DNA of 64,000 nt from Amphibalanus amphitrite (lineage: Eukaryota > Arthropoda > Thecostraca > Balanomorpha > Balanidae): positions 1,025,001-1,089,000 of the forward strand of contig NW_024881567.1 of NCBI RefSeq assembly GCF_019059575.1, written 5' to 3'. Of the stretch, positions 1-11,056 are shown piece after piece; position 1 is the first letter of the stretch; every line of letters begins with the position of its first letter. A program made the translations under genes and the position numbers. The notes under the pieces are model-generated. The model saw only the letters and a list, made by a program, of their open reading frames with translations. It was not told the origin of the DNA and searched no databases.

Positions 1-929
1 GACTCTATGGTTTTCTGACCATTCAGGATTTGCCAACAGCATAATCAGGGAATGGAATACGAAAGGATTGCGCTTTGTATCCGACTTGTTTGACCATAGA
101 ACCCGGAAGTTGCTCACAAGAGAAGAATTAAAGGAAAGATTTAATATAAAAATAGATTTCTTGAATTATGAAAGACTTGTGCAAAAACTGCCAGAGAACT
201 TGGTAAATAACGCTACCAACGACCTTAGCAGTCCTATCATACCTTATAAAATACAAGCAGTAATGCATGGAAAAGCATTTACGAAGCTTGCATATGAAGT
301 CCACCTAAAAGCAGCAACATCAAATTATAAGTATGTGAATCAACGAATTGAAAGCAAATGGGAAAATGATGTTGGACAATATGAGAACGGTTCGTTATTA
401 ACCATAATGAATGCCACGAAGTCAACATATCTTTTGTATTTCCATTATAAAATAATCAACAGAATTTATCCCACAAACAAATTGCTAGTATTTATGAGTA
501 TTGCAGAATCGAGTGATTGTTCTTTTTGCCAAAACGAGGTAGAAACTATCGCGCATCTTTTTTGGTATTGTCCAAAAACTCAATATTTTATTCGAAATAT
601 ACTTTCGCACATGAAAGAACATTATGAAAAAACAATCTGTGTAAATGAAATGAATTGGTTCTTCTTAACAGACCTTTCAAGCGTTGACGTTTTAGTCATC
701 ACCTTAGCCAAATATGTCATACATCAAGCACGAAAACAAAACAGCATTCCAACGTTAGCAGCAGTGATGAATGTACTGAAAGCGGAAGTGACAAAAGAAT
801 ACCACGGATGTAGATCTAATGGAAATGTGGATGCTTTTAGGAAGAAGTGGGGAAAGCTTGTGAAAATAATCGAAGGAGATACAGTTACGTGAACTTGTTT
901 TATTCCTACACCGTTCAAAAAAAAAAAAA
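1..929 (+). mobile_element. 3' end of a Tx1/L1-like LINE, cut by the window edge
   Basis: An open frame runs from base 2 to the stop at 890-892. A short 3' UTR follows, then an A12 run at about 918-929. A poly(A) tail straight after the reverse transcriptase frame is how a target-primed LINE insertion ends. The rest of the element lies outside the window. I see no target-site duplication because the 5' side is absent. Confidence 0.8.
2..892 (+). CDS. LINE ORF2 C-terminal region (reverse transcriptase tail with zinc-binding motif), partial
   Basis: The frame is open to the window edge, so the true start is upstream; the first codons shown are not an initiation site. About 297 residues are visible. 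The N-terminal part (FSDHSGFANSII, then SDLFDHRTRKLLTREELKER and NYERLVQKLP) matches the thumb and linker that follow the reverse transcriptase domain in Tx1/L1-clade LINEs. A zinc-binding motif CSFCQNEVETIAHLFWYCP lies near the middle (C-x2-C, then H and C). In the family this region helps bind RNA or DNA during target-primed reverse transcription. No stop or frameshift interrupts it. The clade call rests on general likeness, so a related clade is possible. Confidence 0.75.
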   Translation, partial: TLWFSDHSGFANSIIREWNTKGLRFVSDLFDHRTRKLLTREELKERFNIKIDFLNYERLVQKLPENLVNNATNDLSSPIIPYKIQAVMHGKAFTKLAYEVHLKAATSNYKYVNQRIESKWENDVGQYENGSLLTIMNATKSTYLLYFHYKIINRIYPTNKLLVFMSIAESSDCSFCQNEVETIAHLFWYCPKTQYFIRNILSHMKEHYEKTICVNEMNWFFLTDLSSVDVLVITLAKYVIHQARKQNSIPTLAAVMNVLKAEVTKEYHGCRSNGNVDAFRKKWGKLVKIIEGDTVT

Positions 930-1008
930 CGTTAAAAAGTGCTGCAAAGCATATGGAGACCTTCCTTAGCTGTTTTCTTTATAGCATGTAGCGTGTCTCG
1001 CCTGCGCG

Positions 1009-1102
1009 ACACACACACATACACACACACACACACACACACGGCACACACCTACACACACACGCACACACACTCACACACACCTACACCCCCCCACACA
1101 CA

Positions 1103-1156
<54 letters not shown>

Positions 1157-1265
1157 ACACACACACACGCACACGCACACGCACACACATACGCACAAGC
1201 ACCTAAACTGATACAAACACATTGCACAAGCACACCGACACATGCATATACGCACACAGTCACAA
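1009..1265. repeat. (CA)n/(TG)n microsatellite, imperfect
   Basis: About 250 bases of CA dinucleotides are interrupted by C-runs, CG and TA steps. It generates long meaningless reading frames of His-Thr and Cys-Val on both strands. Confidence 0.98.
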
Positions 1266-1940
1266 ACACAACCCAGTACAAACAGAAATGCCTACACATA
1301 CATAAATGCAATCATTCCGTTTCTTTAACAGTGTAGTTTATGTTGTCTGTTTAATTACTTGTTTGTTTGGTTGCTCTTTGCTCACCTAGGTTACTGTTTG
1401 TTGTGTTTGAACGGAAGATTGTTGAACGTTACTGTGTTTGAACGCCGGCCTGTGGCGGAGCCCTGAGTTTTGCCGAGCATTGGGCCCCCGCCCCTATGAC
1501 CCATCCGGGCCAACCTGGGTACCGGTCCCAATTGAAAGGGACCGGTCGGCCGCCCGGGCGGGCGGGGCGCCGGCCTGTCGAGTGTCGGGTCGGGTCGGCG
1601 CTCCCCTCGCCCGGGCGGTGGTTAGGGGGCACCCCCGGGAAAAATGATTTTCCGGGGGTGCGGGCGGGGGCCCGCGGCCCGTGATTCGTTACGCCAGCGA
1701 ACAATCGAAACGGAGGGAGCGGCGCCCGCTCACTGTCTTCGACAATCGAGTTTACTATGTTGTGCATGCTGTGTGTCCTGCTATGCATATGCTGACGATC
1801 TCAACCCCGGCCAGAAATAAGCGGTATATTACTGCACGCTGTTGCAGTTTGTGTCAGCGATTTGTGTTTGGTGATTGTGTTCTGTGCAATAAGCTGTGAA
1901 GTGTGCCGTGTCCAATAAACTTCAGCGAATGTGAAAAAAA
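1266..1940 (+). other. GC-rich hairpin block followed by a poly(A)-ended sequence
   Basis: Bases 1440-1690 are very GC-rich and hold inverted repeats, for example CCGGTCCC paired with GGGACCGG near 1522-1545, and a near-perfect stem GCACCCCCGG/CCGGGGGTGC near 1630-1662. From 1690 the composition returns to normal. An AATAAA polyadenylation signal lies at about 1912-1917, and A8 follows at about 1932-1939, exactly where the next repeat begins. This looks like the 3' end of a processed transcript or retroelement. No protein family was recognised. Confidence 0.4.
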
Positions 1941-2863
1941 ACATCTTCATTTTTAAAGCAATCAAGACGTAACAAAAAAAGGTTATACGTGATTCTACTT
2001 TGTCTATCAAATGGCCATCTCGGTTTTTTGAAAATGTTCGATTCTAGGACAATTTTTTTTCAAAAAACCGACTTTTTATGGGAACAAATTATAAAATCTT
2101 AAATTTTGAGTGTATCGAAAAAAACGGAATATATGTCAGAGAAGTGGTCTATGTGTACCTACATACCAATTTTTAGAAGAATCGGTTCAAAAATGTGGGA
2201 GTTATTCAAACTTTTATGACGTCACGACACACAAAAATTTTGAAAAATGAATTTTTTGGAAGTTCTAGACCTCGTACGGGAACAAAAATAGCACAATTCG
2301 ATTCGCCGTGAAAAACTGCATCAGATAGACACCTTAACAACCAACTACAAAATTTGACCTCACTTGACCTGACCTTGGCCTGACCTTGACCTGAAATTCA
2401 TCCAGAGGTGGTCCATATCACTTATTGAGTGTGCCTATTGAATTCTATGAGTAAAATGACCCATAAAACATGTGTCGCACATGCCCTTTTCTATATTTTG
2501 TTTTTGGTGACCTGACCTGACCTGACCTGACCTTGACCTTGACCTTTGAATGACATTGTATGCAACGAATATTGTCTTGGTAGTCTAAGAACACGTTTTG
2601 GGCAATCAGTCTCAGTCCATTCTTCGGCAGCTACGGTGCAAGGCCGATACTGTAGAAGCTTGCATTTTGTACCCTTGACCTGACCTCTGACTTACTTAAG
2701 CAAAAAAAAATTGGGCTCTTAAGATCTGCCTTGTTGAGAGCTTTCGATTGCCGTTTTCCCCGTCTTTCTACGACCAGCGGTTCGGAAGTTAGACAGGGGG
2801 GGGCAGAATCTGCCCCCCCCCCCAGCAGGGCGCGTATGGCTGAATAGCCCAGCGGGGCGCGGG
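1941..2863 (-). mobile_element. piggyBac-like non-autonomous element, truncated copy of the 60881-62056 family
   Basis: Read on the minus strand, it starts at TTAA (2864-2867) with CCCGCGCC and then a G-tract/CAGATTCTG/C-tract hairpin (about 2795-2822). It tracks the element at 60881-62056 through its TGACC-rich body, including the shared stretch around 2630-2690 versus 61060-61115. Similarity stops abruptly at 1941 against a poly(A) tail, so the other end is missing. No coding capacity. Confidence 0.75.
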
Positions 2864-2867
2864 TTAA

Positions 2868-4053
2868 CCCGCGCCCGGCTGGGGGTCCTGGATTTCCACG
2901 CCCTGCTGGGGGGGGGGTGTTTGAACACCCCCCCTTGTAACTCGGCTCCTGGGCCACGTAGCGATACGCAAAAGGCGGCGTTCGAAAGAGCGTCAAAAAT
3001 AATGACGAAATCACTTCGGTCAATTTTTTGGTCAGGTCAAAGGTCAGGTCACCAGAGGTCATTGAAGGCAAAATTTCGCCGATTTCCAGGTCGAATGTCA
3101 AAAATTTCCAATAAGCCAACGCATAACTCGGGAACCAATAGAGCTACAGCGCCGCGGAAAAGCGCATTCGATAGCCCTATTAACGCCCTTTCTGAGTAAT
3201 TCTCTCAGATTTGACCTAACTTCAACGGTTTTGCCTGCAGGGGGCAAAAACTGCAAAAATAGCCGATTTTTTCGGAAACAGTTTTTCTGCAATAACTTTT
3301 GACCCAGGCCTTGTACGAGCTTACTTCTACCGGCATCGTGTTCCTCTCGTCAAGACGCATCGAATGAACTATAACTTGACCTTGAAAGGTCAACTTGAAA
3401 ATTTGACCTCAGGTCAAGGTCATGACCTGACCGGAAAGGGTCATGTTGCATATCAGTCGATCCGTATCGTCGAGCTGAACACATCTAAGACGTTTTCATC
3501 GCTCTAGCATGCCTCTATTAAAAGTTATTTGCGAAACACTGTTAGATACCATTCGTGACCTAAGATGACCTCAGGGCATAAACAAGGGTCACGGACACCA
3601 TTTTCATGTTCTGTGTGTCTAAACCACTTGTAATTCGGTATTTGGGAGTGTTTATAATGTCTTTCGTCCAAAAGAGGCGCATTTCAATTTTCTCCCATTG
3701 ACTTATAATGGGGAGGTCGCAAAATTGACCTGACCTTAGGTCATCGATATCAAAATTCTGAGATATACATTTTGTACATGCTATTGCTCTTAGCAATCGC
3801 TGAAAGTTTCAAAGCGATTGGTCACTCGGTGTAGCTATGACAGACATTGAAATTTTATATGAGGTGAGGTCACTTCAAGTGACCTGGTGACCTGACCTTG
3901 AATGACCTTGGTCTGAAATTTTCACAACATGTGTAAAATTGATGTATGATAAGGTGTACCAAAAACGGCGGCGCTCCGCGCCGCCGTTTTTGAGATATTC
4001 GCGAAAAACCACAAGGGGGGGTGTTCAAACACCCCCCCCCAGCAGGGCGCGGG
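2868..4053 (+). mobile_element. piggyBac-like non-autonomous element, family A copy 1 (1186 bp)
   Basis: It is flanked by TTAA at 2864-2867 and 4054-4057. Its ends are CCCGCGCCCGGCTGGG and CCCAGCAGGGCGCGGG, an inverted repeat. TTAA target sites and terminal CCC/GGG are piggyBac hallmarks. Inside both ends lie G-tract/TGTTTGAACA/C-tract hairpins (about 2903-2935 and 4014-4040), and a GGCGGCGC stem lies near 3965-3993. The body is rich in TGACC/GGTCA. The copy at 13649-14834 has exactly the same length. No transposase frame is present. Confidence 0.85.
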
Positions 4054-4304
4054 TTAAATATATTCTGAATTCTGAATTCTGGATATCGGTCGCGTAGTGA
4101 TACATAATAACCAAGATTGACCATTGAAGATTTAGCGAGATTGATACATTTACATGAGCTATATTGAACGGCAGAGATGCATCTTTTCTGTGTAAGCATT
4201 GTCTAAATAGAGGATACTGCCTCGTTTGCATCACTTACATACATCCGTATTGACAGCGTCTGTCGCCGGTAACAGGCAAAGACGCGCGCGGCTGGTGTTA
4301 TTTT

Positions 4305-5307
4305 CAGGGTTTGGTGTTTGTATATTTGTTTATGAACAGTTCGTGAACAATGTTTGTTTGTTTATTTGATAGCTTACGAATTTTGGCATTCAAGATCACA
4401 TGTTCACCAACGATTCTCTGTTCATGAACAGTTCGTGAACGTTCATGAACGTTCATGAACAAGTCATCATTTCTTATATCTTTCTAGCAATTGTTATCAT
4501 ACGGTGCAGACATGAGTGCAGACATGTTTTACAGGTGAAAAATGCACCAGTCATATCTCAAGCACATGGAATCGTGATTCATAATTATTCTTGCAACGCT
4601 GAGGCTTAAATTGTGCATTAAAGACCTCGCATGACGTCATATAAGACGCTACTAAGGTTTGTTTATTCTGCACCAGAACAGAGGTGCAGTAGGAGCTTTT
4701 CGCTCATAACTTCCGATCAAATTGAGCTAGCGAGTCGGTTGAGCCATCACTTGACTCAGAAAGAACTGCCACATCGAATGATATGCAGCATGATATCCTC
4801 TATGTAGCTTTGTGACCCGAGTGGCTTTGACCCGACCTTGACCTGAGGTCAACATCCTAAAAAGACCTAATCCAAACAAAAAGTATATTATTTGACGCGC
4901 CTGGCCACGACGAGCACGATGGTGCCACAATCGCGGCTCTACCCCCAATTGTGGCCAAGTTATTTACTAAAAACCAAACCCTACTTTATGACACTTGACC
5001 TGACCTCAGGGGTCACCGGTTGGTGCAAGACCTTGAAATCGGATTTCAATCGCTTTGGTTCGTTAAGACGCACACGCTGGCTTTTTCCGCAAGGTTCTAT
5101 CTCAATTAGGAGCGAAATGGCTAAGGAGGGGGTATCATCTACCCCTCTTTACCGTGTTCGCGAACAGTTCATGAACGTTCGCGAACTGTTCGTTGTTTTT
5201 TTTTACCAAAATTTTACCGATGACGTCACTTGTTCGCGAACACATTTGTTCGTGAACAGTTTGTTTATGTTTGTTTATTTGAAAAATTAAACAAACACCA
5301 AACCCTG
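4305..5307. mobile_element. hAT-like non-autonomous element (1003 bp)
   Basis: The terminal inverted repeat CAGGGTTTGGTGTTTGT is present at both ends. It is flanked by a perfect 8-bp duplication GTTATTTT (4297-4304 and 5308-5315), the hAT signature. Clusters of 10-bp palindromes lie inside each end: GTTCATGAAC and GTTCGTGAAC near 4336-4462, and GTTCGCGAAC and relatives near 5156-5255. The middle (about 4800-5150) holds TGACC-rich sequence like the TTAA elements, possibly a captured or nested copy. No transposase. Confidence 0.9.
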
Positions 5308-5337
5308 GTTATTTTCATCAAACGCATTACGCCAAAC

Positions 5338-5481
5338 ATGGAGACTGCAACGCCGGGCGCCACGATAAATCCCGAACTTCTTTCAGCCGGCGCCGATCGA
5401 ATTTTCGATGCATGGAAAAAAGAACTGCACCAATGGGCTTCCATAGACACAGGGACAAGGAAAATAAGCGGAAGCGCTTGA
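5338..5481 (+). CDS. small ORF, 47 codons; possible exon or gag remnant
   Basis: An ATG at 5338 opens a 47-codon frame ending at 5481. The predicted peptide contains RIFDAWKKELHQW, loosely like the start of retrotransposon Gag proteins, where such a stretch precedes the capsid-like domain. It lies 23 bases after the hAT duplication and about 1.1 kb before the Ty3/gypsy pol at 6577. It could be the displaced gag start of that element, a host exon, or chance. I do not recognise it and make no functional claim. Confidence 0.2.
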   Translation: METATPGATINPELLSAGADRIFDAWKKELHQWASIDTGTRKISGSA

Positions 5482-5622
5482 TCTGTTTCTAGTGACACGC
5501 CTTAAATTGGTCACCGTGAATTCACCCACCCCGTTTCCCTGAAAATAGACGGTCAGATTCGCTCTAGATTCGCCAGAGACGGGATTGGGTCGCCGTTATT
5601 GCACCCGTTTTAGCGTATTTAA

Positions 5623-6119
5623 AGGGACTATCCCACCTTTAACATGGGGTTTGAGTTGAGATAGCCAAGTTTGCGGCGAGGTTCAGAAACCACTATCTAT
5701 CTAGGTTGCAACCCCCGCGGCCTCTTGGTGTTGAAGAAATTCGTTCCCTTCATTTGAAAATGGGCCTTGCACAAGGCCCTATCTTCAACATGGAGCGACC
5801 GTTAGTGTGACGTCACCTCGTTTAGTCATTCTGATTTAAATGGGTTTGTTCGTTGAAAAATCGCTTAAAACTTGGTCTGAACTTTGTTGTGGTGCCTACA
5901 GAGTAAAAAGAATCAGCTTTATGACAGTAATGCTGCCTGGGGAAGGAGGTAATTTTGGGCTGTGACGTCACATATTTGAATGTTTGTGTTTGGAATATGG
6001 GAAGCCTGAGATGTTTAATGAAAAATAAATGCCAGAAACGTGTTCCTGGTCATCCAATCTATAAAGTCGGGCACAATTTAACTGGTTTTAACAACATTTT
6101 AGAAGGTGGGATAGTCCCT
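5623..6119. mobile_element. TTAA-flanked MITE, family M1 copy 1 (497 bp)
   Basis: It is bounded by TTAA at 5619-5622 and 6120-6123, with terminal inverted repeat AGGGACTATCCCACCTT. A copy of identical length lies at 17199-17695. There the insertion sits inside a LINE ORF, and removing the element plus one TTAA restores the frame, which confirms the boundaries. It contains TGACGTCA cAMP-response-like palindromes. Non-coding. Confidence 0.9.
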
Positions 6120-6123
6120 TTAA

Positions 6124-6573
6124 GTGACCATCCCACCTTAACATTAGTTTTGAGTTGAGATAGCCAAATTGGTGGCCATGGCCTGAAAATACCGGTTTGG
6201 GCACTCACAACATCAAAAAATGCTTTAATTCGAAGATATGGAATTTCAAACTTGCAGTTTTCGGATTCTAAGGGGCTAATGCATTGGAATGCCCCCTTAT
6301 AATTTGTGACGTCAGCGGAGGTCTAACGATTCTAAATATTTTACTAAAACGTTTGGTAGCACACAGTGGTATATGCTGCTTTGCGCGCAACAAGTGCCGC
6401 ATTTTCAAATAAAGTCGCTAGGAACAGCGGAGATTCCAAAAAGTAAACAAAAATAAAAGTCTAATATCTTGAAAACTGGTGAATATTTTTCGATGAAATT
6501 TGGTAGATGTTCGTTTTCGCTCTTTCTAAACCGAGCGACATCACTTTCATGCCAATTCATTAACTTTTTTCAT
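6124..6573. mobile_element. TTAA MITE, family M2 copy 1, right end lost
   Basis: It begins directly after the TTAA shared with the preceding MITE (6120-6123), with TGACCATCCCACCTT. It matches the full copy at 30458-30923 until about 6570, where the last 20 or so bases are replaced by the start of the Ty3/gypsy fragment. Non-coding. Confidence 0.8.
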
Positions 6574-6576
6574 TAA

Positions 6577-9446
6577 GTCAGCAAGATCAGTGAAGGCGTG
6601 TTTGGAGAAACGGGGCTGATGAAGACTACTCCAATCACCATAAAGCTCGCTGAAGGCGCAGTGCCTAGCGCTGTGAATACAGCACGGAAAATTCCAATTC
6701 CTCTGTTAGAGGGAGTCAGGCGAGAATTGGAGCGCATGGAACAGCAAGGCATCGTGGAGACAGTGACCGAGCCCACTGACTGGTGCGCGCCTATGGTGCC
6801 GGTTCAAAAAGCCGACGACAGAGTGAGGATCACCGTTGACTACAAGAAACTGAATCAAGCCATCAAAAGAGAAGTGTACCCAATTCCAACACTGGAAGAT
6901 CTCACTTCAAAGTTCAACGGCGCGACTATGTTTTCAAAACTGGATGCCTCCTCAGGCTTCTTTCAACTGCCGCTTGACCCTGAAAGCTCACTGCTCACCA
7001 CCTTTATCACTCCTTTCGGACGCAAGGCCTTCACTAGACTGCCAATGGGCATAAGCCTGGGGCCCGAATGCTTTCAGCGGAAAATGCATGAGATGCTGAA
7101 AGACCTACCTGGCGTCCTGTGCTACATGGACGACATCGTATGCTACGGCGATGACAGCACACACGACGTCCGTCTGCAAGATGTCCTGAAGAGAATCGAA
7201 GAGTCAGGACTGCGATTAAACAAGAAGAAGTGCCAGCTGAAGCAAGAAGAAATCAAGTTCCTGGCCCCCTGGGTCTCCGGATCAGCAAGCACGGCATCCA
7301 GCCCGACGAAGAGAAGGTAGAAGCGATCACAAACCTCCCGGCTCCCAGAAACATTGAAGAGCTGCGGTCGCTCCTCGGCATGATCAACTATCTAGGCAGA
7401 TTCGTGCCTAACATCCAAGAAAACCTACGACCGCTCTATGATCTGCTAAAGAAAGATACTGCTTGGATGTGGACAGCGGCACAGCAGGATGCACTGGACA
7501 GAGTGAAGCATCTGCTGACATCAGCACCCGTGCTGGCCTTCTATGACCCGACAAAAGCAACCGTTGTCAGTGCCGATGCCAGCAGCTATGGTTTGGGAGG
7601 CTGTATACTACAAAGACATGGTAAGGAGCTCAAGCCAGTAGCATACTGCAGCAGAACGATGACAGAAACAGAGAGAAAATGGGCGCAGATAGAAAAAGAG
7701 CTTCTGGCGGCCACCTGGACTTGCGAGAAAATGCATATGTTTCTGGCGGGTTTGCCTGAGTTTGAGCTTCAGCTTGACCACAAGCCTCTGATTCCTCTAA
7801 TCAACTCGAGGAATCTGGTAGAGGCACCTCTCCGATGTCAGCGCCTCCTGATGCGACTGATGACGTACAATGCCCGCGCCAGCTACGTCCCAGGAAAACA
7901 GCATGTTCTTCCGGATTTTCTTTCAAGATTCCCAGATCGCACCAAGGAGGACGAAACAAGCTCCGTCATGGTCAGCGAGGTCCACCAGTACTGTGCAATG
8001 ATATACGAAGCGCTTCCAGCCACCCAGCAGCGTCTGAAAGAAATCAGCGAAGCCCAAGCAGCAGACAGCGTACTCCAACAAGTAGTGAGACAAACACTCA
8101 GCGGCTGGAAGGAAGGACTGAAGCACCACAGTCTTAGTGAATACTTTGCTGCAAGAGGACAGCTCACTGTTATCTACACCACATTCGGAAAGCTTCTGAT
8201 GCACGGCAGGCGTCTCGTGATTCCGCCAACGCTTCAGAAAGAGATGCTGCGACGTCTGCATGACGATGGACACTTTGGACTGCATAAGTCAAGAGAAAGA
8301 GCAGAACAATCTGTCTGGTGGCCTGAAATCAGCAATGATCTGAAGATCTATGTGACGCAGTGCTCCTTCTGCCAAATCAACTCACCCAAACAGCGCAAGG
8401 AGCCGCTCATCTCCATACCAGTTCCAGAGAAGCCGTGGTCCCACGTGGCAGCAGACATATGCCATTCTGGTGGTTCCATCTGGCTGGTAACCATCGACAT
8501 CTTCAGCAGATATTTGGAGATCCAGCGCCTTACCAATGTATGCAGCACAGGCGTGATAGCGTGTCTAAAAACACTGTTTAGTCAGCACGGGATTCCAGAT
8601 CTTCTGACAACCGACGGAGGTACACAGTTTACTTCTGCGGCATTCGAGGAGTTCAGGAAGTCCTACGGTTTTCAACATCGTGTGACTGATCCACACCACC
8701 CGTCGTCCAACGGAGCTGCTGAACGTGCGGTACGCACCGCTAAGTGGATCCTAAAGCAAAAAGACTGGCACTTGGCTCTCCTAAACTATAGAGCTACCCC
8801 CATAGAGGCTACTGGCTGTTCGCCTGCAAAACTGCTCATGGGACGCAACCTGCAAACTAGACTTCCGGTGGCACAAGCCGAGCAACATGAGTATCAAGCA
8901 GCTCGTGAGAAGGATGAAGAGGGGAAGAGGAAGATGGAAAAGTACTTCAACCAGCGGAATGGGGTTAGACTACTTCCAGATCTCAAGCCTGGTTACAATG
9001 TTCGCATGAAGACAGACAAAGAATCAGACTGGTCGGCGTCAGCGAAGGTTTTCAAGAAAGCAGGCCCAAGAAGCTACATAGTACAGAGCGGAGGAGCTAC
9101 TTACCGACGCAACCGTTGTCATCTAAAGCTCTGTGAGCATGAAGAGCCCAAGCACCAGCGCTCTCCGCCTCCAGCACCAGCCCGCGCTGCAACAAGATCG
9201 ATGAGCCCGGCACACCCACCAGCTCTGCTGCAGTCTCATCCGTCGCGTCGTGACCTGAAGGTTCCAGCACAAAGGGCACTCACTCCGCCGAGAAGCATCC
9301 AGACCAAAGAGACCAGACCTCCGAACGAAAGGCGGTCTTACACTCGGAGCAGAGCCGACAACAGGACAACGACTTCAGATGGTCATGAGGAGGTGAAATC
9401 GTCCTCTCCCAGAGTGACCCGCAGCGGAAGATGCTTCGGACCGTGA
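6577..9446 (+). pseudogene. Ty3/gypsy pol: reverse transcriptase, RNase H, integrase (5'-truncated, one frameshift)
   Basis: The open frame begins after a stop at 6574, with no start codon. Gag, protease and the first part of reverse transcriptase are missing. In order: the RT palm with FSKLDASSGFFQ and CYMDDIV (Y-M-D-D at 7123-7134); a frameshift near 7262 into the next frame; the RT connection and RNase H (VSADASSYGLGG, ERKWAQIEKELLA); an H-H-C-C zinc domain (HFGLH...CSFC, about 8270-8375); and the integrase core with Asp (AADICHSG), Asp (TTDGGTQFTS) and Glu (SSNGAAERAV). A basic, Pro/Ser/Arg-rich tail ends at 9446. In the family these enzymes copy and integrate the element. The frameshift and the lost 5' half make this copy dead. 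Confidence 0.92.
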
Positions 9447-9459
9447 CGTCCGTCTCGCC

Positions 9460-9471
9460 AAAGGAGGGAGA
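9460..9471 (+). other. polypurine tract of the Ty3/gypsy fragment
   Basis: AAAGGAGGGAGA lies immediately before the LTR start TG at 9472, the position where plus-strand DNA priming occurs in LTR retrotransposons. Confidence 0.7.
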
Positions 9472-9620
9472 TGTATCGTGGATCCGCCCTCCGGGCGGAG
9501 CCTCACGAAATAGTGTGAAACACGAAATAGCTCGTGATACTAAAATAATCTTACTTATGATGCATTCAGTAAATACAGTCTCGTCCCGATTCTCATAGCT
9601 GTTTATCACAACTTGATACA
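9472..9620 (+). repeat. 3' LTR of the Ty3/gypsy fragment (149 bp)
   Basis: It starts TGTATC and ends GATACA, a 6-bp terminal inverted repeat with the canonical TG...CA. It follows the polypurine tract and the pol stop by a few bases. No matching 5' LTR is present, so the left part of the element has been lost. Confidence 0.75.
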
Positions 9621-9949
9621 GGGTGCCTTTAGAAACACTGGTGTGGACCGTGTGTCTATCACAGACGGATGTGGAGCCATAGCAGCCAATCCCTCGTTGG
9701 CCGTTACTAGGGCCCTGAGCGGCCGGCGAGGTCTCTCAGAAACCGGCATTGGGCCTTTATGAAGATAATTGTGGCTACATAGGAGCCAATAACGTGCCCC
9801 CACAAGCCCTGTGGTGTCCTTTCGAGTTGAAGTGCGGCCAGCGCGAACCCTCTGCTACCAACTGGCGCCGTAGGGCCCCTCGGTTTTGAAGGAACCCTGA
9901 ACCCGAGAACGGGCACGTACCCCCTCGCTCCCTTGCTATGTCACTGAAT
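9621..9949. other. unassigned sequence between the LTR and the minisatellite
   Basis: No gene, terminal repeats or family likeness seen. The right part drifts into GGGGCCC-rich sequence like the minisatellite that follows. Confidence 0.4.
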
Positions 9950-11056
9950 CCAAGCGATTAGGGGCCCTTTAGGTAATCAGGGGCGTTTCAGATGACCAGG
10001 TGTTTTCAATTGATCAGGGGCCCACCAGGTAACCATGGGCCCCTCTGGTAACCAGGCGTTAAGTAACGAGGAACCCCATCAATAACCAGGGCCCCTCAGT
10101 AAACGGGGGCCACTCAGGTAAGTGTAGGAGTCCCGCAGAAGGGCCGGCAAGGTTTCTCAGGTCCGTTTTTTTGACAAGGCTCTTATTGACTCAGGTGCGA
10201 GCCCTTTGCCATCAGCAGGGGGCCCTTTCAAGCCTTTTGAGGGCCGTTTAACGTCTCTTGAGTTCCCATTGAGGCCTTCTAAGGGCCCTTTGAGCAGTCG
10301 AGGGGCCTTTGAGGCCTTTTGAGGGCCTCTTGACGTCAGCTGAGGACCGTTGGACGCCAGCTGAGGAACGTGTTTTTGGGCCTTCTGATGGCCATTAGAC
10401 GCCAATGGATGACCCTCTGACACCAACTGGGGCCCTCTGACACCAGCTAAGGGCACTTTAAGTTTGACGCTAGCTCAGGGCCCTCTGGCATTAGCTGGGG
10501 GGCCCTCTGACGCTAGCTCAAGGCCCTTTGACGCTCTTTAAGGCCTTCTGAGGGCCCTTGAGGTCTTCTAAGGGCCCCTTGAGGTTTTCTAAGGGCCCCT
10601 TGAGGCTTTTTGAGGGCCGCTTGACGCCAGCTGAGGACCGTTTGAGACCTTCTGATGGCCATTTGGCGCCAGCTGGGGGCCATCTGGCACCAGCTGGGGG
10701 CCCTCTGTCACCAGCAAAGGACTCTTTAGAGCCTTCGGAGAGCCGTTTGACGCAAGGGCATGGCCCTCTGACGCCAGCTCAGGGACCTTTGACACCCTTT
10801 AAGGCCTTCTGACGTCCGTTTGACGTTAGCTGAGGGCCCTTTGAGGCTATATGAGGGCCCTTTAAGGCCATCTGAGAGTCCTTTGAGGTCATCTGAGGGC
10901 TCCTTAAGGCCATCTGAGGGCCCTTTGACACCATCTAAGGGCCCTTTGACACCAGATGAGGGCCCTATGACGCTAACTGAGGGCCCTTCGAGGCCATCTG
11001 AGGGCCTTTTGAGACAATCTGAGGGCCCTTTAAGGCCATTTGAGGGCCCTTTGTAC
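9950..11056. repeat. 21-bp minisatellite (degenerate GGGCCC-rich array)
   Basis: The unit is close to TGAGGGCCCTTTGAGGCC plus three bases, often ATC or AGC. From about 10830 to 11050 successive units are almost all exactly 21 bases. The 9950-10200 part is looser. Because 21 is a multiple of 3, each strand carries a heptapeptide-repeat frame (EGPLRPS-like on plus). These frames have no start context or other support, so I treat them as by-products. Confidence 0.9.

Noticed and set aside
939-1311. Long His-Thr and Cys-Val reading frames on both strands
   Set aside because: They are translations of the (CA)n microsatellite.
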